From assembly GCA_029567025.1 (NCBI GenBank), contig JAKQLT010000022.1:1-6787 (forward strand): a DNA stretch of 6,787 nt, written 5' to 3'. A program made the translations under genes and the position numbers. A model generated the notes under the pieces. That model was not told where the DNA came from, ran no database searches, and saw only the letters and a program-made list of their open reading frames with translations. How positions within the stretch are numbered: position 1 is the first letter of the stretch; each line of letters begins with the position of its first letter. This DNA comes from Candidatus Omnitrophota bacterium. Lineage in GTDB: Bacteria; Omnitrophota; Gorgyraeia; Zapsychrales; Zapsychraceae. Positions 1 through 4,986 of this stretch are shown one piece after another.

Positions 1-311
1 GATACAGAGGTGCTACATTCAGTCCCTGAATTATCTGTGATCGTTAAAACAACGTTATAATCGCCAGGTTTTTCATAGGTATAATTGACAATAGGTTCTG
101 TACTTGTTTTACCATCGCCAAAATCCCAAAAGAAAGATAATTGTTGTTTATCTGGCGTATAAGAATTTGACGCATCAAATGTGAATTCATTGCAACGGGA
201 GCTTGTCAAAGGCGCAATCGGTTGTGCCCAGGAACAAGAGAAAGATAGCAAAAAGATAAAAAGAAATAAAAGCACAGTCATCGTGAGAGATGTTTTTAAT
301 GCCAGCTTCAT
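1..311 (-). CDS. Secreted PKD-domain protein, N-terminal part (runs off left edge)
   Basis: Translating the minus strand from the ATG at 311..309 gives 103 open codons with no stop up to the window edge, so the 3' part is missing. Residues 1-29 look like a Sec signal peptide: Lys2 and Lys6, a hydrophobic stretch at about 10-24, and a possible signal peptidase I site after Ser-Trp-Ala29. Cys26 is not in a good lipobox, so a lipoprotein is less likely. Residues about 36-103 match a PKD (immunoglobulin-like beta-sandwich) domain, with the hallmark WDFGDG at 62-67 and YEKPGDYNVVLTITD at about 79-93. Cys40 and Cys99 bracket the domain and could pair as a disulfide (inference). PKD domains usually occur in exported surface, adhesion or carbohydrate-active proteins, often as repeats or joined to another domain. 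The full architecture and function cannot be told from this fragment. A good ribosome site and promoter precede it, so it is probably transcribed independently of mtaB. Confidence 0.88.
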   Translation of the reverse strand, partial: MKLALKTSLTMTVLLFLFIFLLSFSCSWAQPIAPLTSSRCNEFTFDASNSYTPDKQQLSFFWDFGDGKTSTEPIVNYTYEKPGDYNVVLTITDNSGTECSTSV

Positions 312-318
312 AGGAAAA

Positions 319-324
319 TCCTCC
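319..324 (-). promoter_or_regulatory. Strong Shine-Dalgarno of the PKD-domain gene
   Basis: The minus strand reads GGAGGA, separated by 7 nt from the ATG at 311..309. This is near-consensus and fixes the start codon of the partial PKD-domain gene. Confidence 0.85.
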
Positions 325-358
325 TTTATGGGGCGAGTAGATGAGTTAATTCTTTTTT

Positions 359-386
359 AATATAACATAGGAATTAAGATTGTGAA
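359..386 (-). promoter_or_regulatory. Predicted sigma70-type promoter for the PKD-domain gene
   Basis: On the minus strand, TTCACA (386..381) and TATATT (364..359) are separated by 16 bp. Each differs from consensus by one base. Transcription would start near 352, leaving a leader of about 40 nt before the start codon. The flanking upstream DNA (about 387-435) is extremely AT-rich and could act as an UP element. Sequence prediction only; AT-rich genomes produce chance matches. Confidence 0.55.
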
Positions 387-395
387 GCAATAAAT

Positions 396-427
396 TTAAG
401 AAATTAATAATATATTAAGAAATTAAT
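396..427. repeat. Tandem pair of 13-bp direct repeats
   Basis: TTAAGAAATTAAT occurs exactly at 396-408 and again at 415-427, a spacing of 19 bp. The pair lies just upstream of the predicted -35 box of the PKD-domain gene and just past the stop codon of mtaB. It may be a binding site for a regulator or simply AT-rich low-complexity DNA. Confidence 0.5.
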
Positions 428-435
428 TATTTATT

Positions 436-1737
436 TTAAAGGATTATTTTCCCTATCATTATTCCGTTATCTATTTTTTCTAAAATAACGGGAAGTAACT
501 TATTTTTTAAACATTTATTAGAATAAACAGCTATACGCACATAATTATCGCTGAATCCAAACCAAAGCCCCTCTTTTTTTTCTTCAAAAAGGACATGTTG
601 GGTTCTGTGAAGTAAAGATCTCAAAAAAGAATCGTGTTTGGCGATGCTTAATTGACGTAATATCTGACTGCGGGCGCTTTTTTCATTTTTATCAACGGTG
701 TTTTTTAAGAAACGGCTTTTCGCGAATCGTCGTTGAGAATAACTAAAAACATGAAAATAATTAATGGGAAGATTTTTTAAATGGGAATAAGTTTCTAAAA
801 AATGTTTTTCTGTTTCCCCTGGAAAACCGACTATAATATCAGTTCCGAGGCAAACATCAGGAATTGTCAGGTTCGCTTTTTTAATAAAATCGTAAAATTC
901 TTTAAACCGGTATTTGCGATTCATTGATTTTAAGATTTCATCTGAACCGCTTTGAAGAGGCACATGAAGAAAACGACATAATTTTGACTGTTGCGACATT
1001 TTTTTTAATAAACTATCCGCAACGGTTGTAAATTCTATTGATGAAATGCGAATACGTTTCAAAGAAGGAATTTGTTCTAAGGCCTCAATGACATCAAGAA
1101 GTTTATAGCTTTTATAATGGTAAAGCCCTAAATTAATCCCTGTTAAAACGATCTCTTTATGCCCTGTTTGCGCTAATATTTTAGCTTCTTTTACGAGATT
1201 GCTAAAGATTCGACTACGCGCGCGTCCTCGAGCATAAGGCACTTCACAATAGGAACAGAAACAATCACACCCATCTTGGATTTTTAAATGCGCACGTGTG
1301 CGACGGTGCATGCTTATTGATATGGGCAATGAAAAATTTTTAGAGGAAATCGTAGGCGTGATAATTTTCGGATCGTTGTTTTTTGTTTCTTTTTCCAGAA
1401 TTGATAAAAGATGAAATTTTCTTTCATTCCCAATAATCCAGCGCACATTAGGCAAATGAGACAGATCGTCTTTTTGTGTCTGCGATTGACAGCCGATAAG
1501 CGCTATTTTTATTTCAGGATTTATGCGAACTAGTTTATTAACAAGTTTTCGGGTATCCGAATCGCTTTTGTCTGTAACGGTGCAGGTGTTAATAACCGCA
1601 ATATGAGAAGGATAATTGGGCTTAACGATCTGGTAGCTTTTTTCTGAATCAAAAAGTTGTTCTAATAATTCTGTCTCGTTTTGGTTAAGCCGACAGCCCA
1701 ATGTATAGAAGGAAATGTTTATTTTTTTTCTTGGCAT
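436..1737 (-). CDS. mtaB: tRNA (t6A37) methylthiotransferase MtaB, MiaB family radical-SAM enzyme
   Basis: Predicted to add the methylthio group to N6-threonylcarbamoyl-A37 of tRNA (ms2t6A), a cytoplasmic reaction using two [4Fe-4S] clusters and SAM. From the ATG at 1737 the protein has 433 residues, close to the roughly 450 usual for the family. The N-terminal methylthiotransferase domain has its three cluster cysteines at C15 (FYTLGCR), C52 (NTCTVT) and C83 (LIGCQ). The radical-SAM motif CxxxCxxC is C157, C161 and C164, followed by PYARGRARSR. EIVLTGINLG and the PLQSGSD region follow, and a C-terminal TRAM-like domain covers about 375-433. The TLGC..NQNETE and LTGINLG motifs favour MtaB over MiaB or RimO. 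An in-frame TTG at 1776 would add 13 residues and has a weak GAG about 6 nt upstream. I chose the ATG because it places the first motif 11 residues in, as in known MtaB proteins, although no Shine-Dalgarno precedes it. Divergent from dus. Confidence 0.92.
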   Translation of the reverse strand: MPRKKINISFYTLGCRLNQNETELLEQLFDSEKSYQIVKPNYPSHIAVINTCTVTDKSDSDTRKLVNKLVRINPEIKIALIGCQSQTQKDDLSHLPNVRWIIGNERKFHLLSILEKETKNNDPKIITPTISSKNFSLPISISMHRRTRAHLKIQDGCDCFCSYCEVPYARGRARSRIFSNLVKEAKILAQTGHKEIVLTGINLGLYHYKSYKLLDVIEALEQIPSLKRIRISSIEFTTVADSLLKKMSQQSKLCRFLHVPLQSGSDEILKSMNRKYRFKEFYDFIKKANLTIPDVCLGTDIIVGFPGETEKHFLETYSHLKNLPINYFHVFSYSQRRFAKSRFLKNTVDKNEKSARSQILRQLSIAKHDSFLRSLLHRTQHVLFEEKKEGLWFGFSDNYVRIAVYSNKCLKNKLLPVILEKIDNGIMIGKIIL

Positions 1738-1802
1738 AATGGATTTAAGTATAAATGGACTTTTTTTAGAAATCAACCTTTTCTCTTTTGTTATATTTTA
1801 AA

Positions 1803-1826
1803 ATTCGTATATAGATATAGACGAAT
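1803..1826. repeat. 24-bp near-perfect inverted repeat between divergent mtaB and dus
   Basis: ATTCGTATATA (1803-1813) and TATAGACGAAT (1816-1826) are reverse complements at 10 of 11 positions, around a 2-bp centre. The site lies in the intergenic region between mtaB and the divergent dus gene, immediately upstream of the candidate dus promoter. It has the shape of an operator for a dimeric regulator. It has no T-tract and a weak AT-rich stem, so it is a poor intrinsic terminator. Its function is inference. Confidence 0.55.
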
Positions 1827-1832
1827 ATCTGG

Positions 1833-1860
1833 TTGACGAAAAATAATAAATGATTAATAT
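1833..1860 (+). promoter_or_regulatory. Candidate dus promoter, implying a very short or absent leader
   Basis: TTGACG (1833-1838) and TAATAT (1855-1860) are separated by 16 bp. The -35 box is one base off consensus; the -10 box is weaker. Transcription would start at about 1866-1868, leaving 2-4 nt before the ATG at 1870. That agrees with the lack of a clear Shine-Dalgarno before this gene. Prediction only. Confidence 0.4.
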
Positions 1861-1869
1861 AAGAAACAT

Positions 1870-2832
1870 ATGCCAATAGGAAACATAAAAATTAATAAAC
1901 CTCTTTTTTTAGCGCCAATGCATGAAGTGACAGACAAGCCGTTTCGTCTGATTTGTAAAGAATTAGGCGCGGATATTGTTGTGACGGAATTCGCGAGTTG
2001 CGAGGCGCTCATTCGCGATATCCCCAAGACATTAAAGAAAATTGAGATTTCGGATGAAGAAAGGCCTATTGGGATTCAGATTTTTGGGAAGTCCCAAGAA
2101 TCCATGTCTGCGGCTGCCAAAAAAATTGAGGCCTTAAAACCTGATTTTATTGATATCAATTGCGGATGTTGGACTAAACATCACGCGACGCGCGGTGAAG
2201 GCGCGGGGTTATTAAAAGATCTCGGGGATTTAGAAAAAGTAGTGAGTTCTGTTGTAAAATCTACTTCTTTGCCAGTAACGATTAAGACGCGCTTGGGTTG
2301 GGATGATAAAAATATCGTGATTTTAGATGTTGCTAAAATTGTTGAAACAATTGGCGTTAAAGCATTAACAGTTCATTGCCGCACGCGTCAGCAAGGTTAT
2401 AAAGGAAAAGCAGATTGGAGTTGGCTTAAGAAAATTCGTAAGGCCACTTCTCTTTTTTTAATAGGCAATGGCGATGTGGTGAACGTTGAAGATGTTGAAA
2501 AAATGTTTGAAATGGGTTGTGATGGTGTTATGATTGGACGTGGTGCGTTATCAAACCCTTGGGTTTTCGAGCAGGCCAAATATTTTTTAAAAACAGGCAA
2601 ATATTTGCCAGCGCCATCGTTAAAAGAAAAAATTGATCTTTGTATTCGTCATTTGAAATTATCTGTTAAGTTCCGCGGCGATTATTATGGCGTTACGGAT
2701 TTCAGGAAATATTATGCGGGATATTTTCATGGGATCCCTCATGTGGCGCAATTAAGAATTGATTTAATGTCGTTAATGGATATTAATAAGATTATTGATC
2801 GTTTAAGGTTGTTTTTAAAAGAAACAGCGTAG
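1870..2832 (+). CDS. dusB: tRNA-dihydrouridine synthase, DusB-like
   Basis: FMN-dependent enzyme predicted to reduce uridine to dihydrouridine in the D-loop of tRNA, using NADPH. Its 320 residues equal the normal length for bacterial Dus. A TIM-barrel start is visible at LFLAPMHEVTDKPFR (12-26). The active-site segment is DINCGC (95-100), with Cys100 in the position of the catalytic acid. IKTRLGW (138-144, Lys139) and VHCRTRQQGYKG (168-179, His169 and Arg171) match the FMN- and phosphate-contacting motifs. IGNGDV (198-203) and IGRGALSNPW (222-231) form the C-terminal half of the barrel, and a helical RNA-binding domain runs from about 245 to 320. The residue after the catalytic Cys is Trp rather than the usual Pro. 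The exact subtype, and so the modified position, is inferred from overall resemblance to DusB. It is the first gene of a two-gene unit; the next gene begins 23 bp later. Confidence 0.9.
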   Translation: MPIGNIKINKPLFLAPMHEVTDKPFRLICKELGADIVVTEFASCEALIRDIPKTLKKIEISDEERPIGIQIFGKSQESMSAAAKKIEALKPDFIDINCGCWTKHHATRGEGAGLLKDLGDLEKVVSSVVKSTSLPVTIKTRLGWDDKNIVILDVAKIVETIGVKALTVHCRTRQQGYKGKADWSWLKKIRKATSLFLIGNGDVVNVEDVEKMFEMGCDGVMIGRGALSNPWVFEQAKYFLKTGKYLPAPSLKEKIDLCIRHLKLSVKFRGDYYGVTDFRKYYAGYFHGIPHVAQLRIDLMSLMDINKIIDRLRLFLKETA

Positions 2833-2843
2833 TTTTTTGAACC

Positions 2844-2848
2844 GGGAG
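2844..2848 (+). promoter_or_regulatory. Shine-Dalgarno of the exported membrane protein
   Basis: GGGAG lies 7 nt before the ATG at 2856, in the 23-bp gap after dusB. It supports both the start codon and translation from a shared dusB transcript. Confidence 0.7.
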
Positions 2849-2855
2849 TTTAAAA

Positions 2856-3878
2856 ATGTTTAAGAAAATAATTGTTTTTTCTTTTCTTTTTCTTTTTGTT
2901 GTTTTTAAACAGGGCTTTTGCGAAAAAATTTATTTAATGGGCGGTGATGTTATTGAAGGCAAAATCGTCGAACAAGAAGAAGATCATATTCGAGTCGATA
3001 CCGGGATAGGGTTTTATCTTACTTATTATTTAGATGAAATTGAAAGAATTGAAGGGCAAGAAGAAATTGTCGTTAAAGAACAGATGAAAAAAGAAAATAC
3101 CGCGGATGCATCTTCCCAAGAAAAAAAAGATCTCCCCAATAAAGATCCTTTTAAAAATAACAAAGACGCCAAGCTTCCTTCCCCATCGGATAATCTTAAG
3201 ATAGATAAAGATCTCTCATCGAAAACAGCCTTGCAAACACCATATAGCGTCGGAAAAAAACAAGAAGATTATTTATTTGCTATTGCGCAAGATCCTGATG
3301 CTGGAAAAGTAGAGCGTAAATGGGAAGAAAATAGGTATTTGGATTATCAAGTTGAAAGGCAGGTTGAGTTGCAAAAAGACAAGATTTCGCAGATGTTCTT
3401 TTCTTTAAAAGATTCTATGGTCGCGCAAGCGCAAGTTTATTTTGAGAAATTTCAGCAAGATCATCCGGCGACTTATGAAAAAATGATTCAGGTTTTTGAT
3501 TGGACAAAAGATTTTTCGACCAAAATATTAGAAAAGGCAAAAACAATTCCCCTTTATGTTTTTATTATTGTTGGAGTTGTTTTTTATGCTTTATTTTGTT
3601 ATCCGCTTATGCTGATTGGTCAAAAGCTTGGTTTTGCCTACGCGTGGATAGCGTGGATTCCTATTTTAAATTTATTTTTGATGATTAAAATGGCAGGCGC
3701 CTCTTTTCTCTCTTTCGTTTTTCTTTTTATTCCCATTATTGATATTTTTGTTTTTATCAGTCTTTGGGGAAAAATTATTGACTATTTACAAAAGCCGCCT
3801 ATTTTAAGTATTTTGATGATTCTTCCTGGCCCAAATCTTCTTCTGATTTGGTTTCTTGCTTTAGCAAAAACAAAATAG
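2856..3878 (+). CDS. Exported multi-domain membrane protein, unknown function (DUF5684-like C-terminus)
   Basis: I do not recognise this as a named gene. The 340 residues divide clearly. Residues 1-22 are a signal peptide or anchor (Lys-rich start, Phe/Leu/Val core, possible cleavage after Gly-Phe-Cys22). Residues 23-66 form a small beta-rich module (KIYLMGGDVIEGKIVEQEE then YYLDEIERIEG), resembling SH3/Sm-like barrels seen in exported proteins of uncultivated bacteria. Residues about 70-135 are a polar Lys/Asp/Ser-rich linker. Residues 136-230 are charged and probably helical. Residues 231-337 contain about four hydrophobic segments (roughly 231-255, 258-278, 283-305, 315-336). The WIPILNLFLMIKMAG and FIPIIDIFVFISLWGKI pattern resembles the small membrane domain I know as DUF5684, also found beside signal peptidases. 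This suggests an envelope protein with a periplasmic N-terminal half and a membrane-embedded C-terminus. Its place after dusB suggests co-transcription, not shared function. Family names come from memory. Confidence 0.8.
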   Translation: MFKKIIVFSFLFLFVVFKQGFCEKIYLMGGDVIEGKIVEQEEDHIRVDTGIGFYLTYYLDEIERIEGQEEIVVKEQMKKENTADASSQEKKDLPNKDPFKNNKDAKLPSPSDNLKIDKDLSSKTALQTPYSVGKKQEDYLFAIAQDPDAGKVERKWEENRYLDYQVERQVELQKDKISQMFFSLKDSMVAQAQVYFEKFQQDHPATYEKMIQVFDWTKDFSTKILEKAKTIPLYVFIIVGVVFYALFCYPLMLIGQKLGFAYAWIAWIPILNLFLMIKMAGASFLSFVFLFIPIIDIFVFISLWGKIIDYLQKPPILSILMILPGPNLLLIWFLALAKTK

Positions 3879-3882
3879 ATTT

Positions 3883-4887
3883 TTATAGTTGTATTTTCTT
3901 AATTGCTTCGTTCGATAGAATGATGGCGTGAATATTTTTTTTATGTTCAGGCGTCTGAGCTTTCCAATAAATCATTTTTTGTGGGGTTAAACTATTCTTA
4001 TGCTTCGAGAATTTTTGAATTAGCCCTGCGCACAATGACAAGACATCCTGCGACGGATCAGCACCTTTTAAAATAAGCGTCGGCCCTAATTTATCAGGAA
4101 GCTCCATGATGATATCTTCATCGCAAGCATTTTTTATAAGCGCAATATTTTCATTTTGGTTGCGTCCGAGGATAGCTTTAAAATTTTTATTGATTCGGAA
4201 ATATCGGCCTATAGGCAAAAACTTTATCGTTGAAAAATTGTCTTCTTTATGGTGAAAAGCATCTTTTAATCGGCGAGAAAAATTTTTGTCTGTTAATAAA
4301 CATCCTCCCGCAGGTTGAGGATAATTTAAAATATGATATTTTTTTGCCAGAGCGATTTGCTGTTTCCGTCCGCGGCCGTTGATGGCAAGTAATTGCGTGC
4401 GGTTAATAAGTCCTTGCTGTTCTGGAAACGTAGGTTCTAATAATTGCGCGCACAAAGGTCGAAGCAAATAACCTTTTAGCCCGGAAGCTTTTTCAATCTG
4501 CCGTAAGCTGTTTTTTAATTGAGACATAGGCCGTTGGCCTAAAACTTCTCCTGTAAAAATAAAATCGGCATTGATTTCTTTCATATATTTTGCCGCTTCT
4601 GTCAAGAAATAGATTTTACAATCCACGCAAGGATTCATTCCTGATCCAATTCCGTATTTAGGGTTTTTAATGATTTCAATAAATGATTCATTTAGCTCAA
4701 ATATTTTTAAAGGGATTTCTATCGTTTGGGCTAATTCTATAGCTTTATTTTTGCTCGCACATCCCCAAGGGATATGAAAATGAATCCCAACGATATTAAC
4801 ATTGAGGTCTTTGAGGATTTTTGCGGCCAAGATACTGTCAAGCCCTCCAGAAATAAGCCCAACAGCCGTAAGGGATTTTTTATTCAT
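3883..4887 (-). CDS. PP-loop ATPase, ThiI-like/tRNA-thiolation candidate
   Basis: Predicted to adenylate a substrate, most likely a tRNA uridine, before sulfur transfer. The 334-residue protein opens with a PP-loop, SGGLDS at 13-18. It continues with VGIHFHIPW (33-41), NPCVDCK (85-91), FTGEVLGQRPMSQ (111-123), GRGRKQQIALAKKY (171-184) and PAGGCLLTD (192-200). This series matches a group of bacterial proteins usually annotated as ThiI-like or 'tRNA 4-thiouridylation' enzymes that lack an N-terminal THUMP domain. Cys87, Cys90 and Cys196 could ligate an Fe-S cluster, as in other cluster-dependent PP-loop thiolases (inference). Residues about 222-334 form a separate C-terminal domain beginning IKFLPIGRYFRI, perhaps RNA-binding and NFACT-R-like. 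Substrate and target base are not determined. The ATG at 4887 lacks a clear Shine-Dalgarno and is preceded by an A/T tract. The gene is divergent from ilvB and ends 4 bp from the convergent upstream gene. Confidence 0.82.
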   Translation of the reverse strand: MNKKSLTAVGLISGGLDSILAAKILKDLNVNIVGIHFHIPWGCASKNKAIELAQTIEIPLKIFELNESFIEIIKNPKYGIGSGMNPCVDCKIYFLTEAAKYMKEINADFIFTGEVLGQRPMSQLKNSLRQIEKASGLKGYLLRPLCAQLLEPTFPEQQGLINRTQLLAINGRGRKQQIALAKKYHILNYPQPAGGCLLTDKNFSRRLKDAFHHKEDNFSTIKFLPIGRYFRINKNFKAILGRNQNENIALIKNACDEDIIMELPDKLGPTLILKGADPSQDVLSLCAGLIQKFSKHKNSLTPQKMIYWKAQTPEHKKNIHAIILSNEAIKKIQL

Positions 4888-4900
4888 AAAAAATTTTTTT
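4888..4900. other. A6T7 tract directly upstream of the PP-loop gene start
   Basis: Six A residues are followed by seven T residues, immediately next to the start codon of the minus-strand PP-loop gene and within the divergent region to ilvB. Such tracts bend DNA and leave no ribosome site in the last 13 nt of the PP-loop leader. No function can be assigned. Confidence 0.4.
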
Positions 4901-4924
4901 AAATGAGATTCTTCAACAAATCGC

Positions 4925-4954
4925 TTGCATAAATAATAAACGTTATGTTAATAT
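4925..4954 (+). promoter_or_regulatory. Candidate promoter of the ilvBN operon
   Basis: TTGCAT (4925-4930) and TAATAT (4949-4954) are 18 bp apart, and an overlapping TATTAT lies at 4952-4957. Transcription would begin near 4961, downstream of the in-frame ATG at 4945, which supports the ATG at 4987 as the real ilvB start. The leader of about 26 nt is too short for a T-box or a leader-peptide attenuator. Weak match, prediction only. Confidence 0.35.
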
Positions 4955-4986
4955 TATCTCCCTTTTATAAAAAAGAAAGAAAAAAT

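Noticed and set aside
396..435. AT-rich inverted repeats downstream of mtaB as an intrinsic terminator
   Set aside because: The possible stems (such as TTAAT/ATTAA) have no G-C pairs and no proper T-tract after a hairpin, so a terminator call is not supportable.
2397..2600. 67-codon open frame on the minus strand inside dusB
   Set aside because: It is antisense to well-conserved Dus motifs, has no ribosome site or recognisable product, and is best explained as a shadow of the real gene.
3500..3688. 62-codon open frame on the plus strand inside the membrane-protein gene
   Set aside because: It is an alternative frame of a hydrophobic coding segment, without Shine-Dalgarno or family resemblance.
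4900..4986. Riboswitch, T-box or leader-peptide attenuator ahead of ilvB
   Set aside because: The region between the PP-loop gene and ilvB is under 100 bp, is AT-rich, and shows no stem-loops, branched-chain codon run or T-box sequence.
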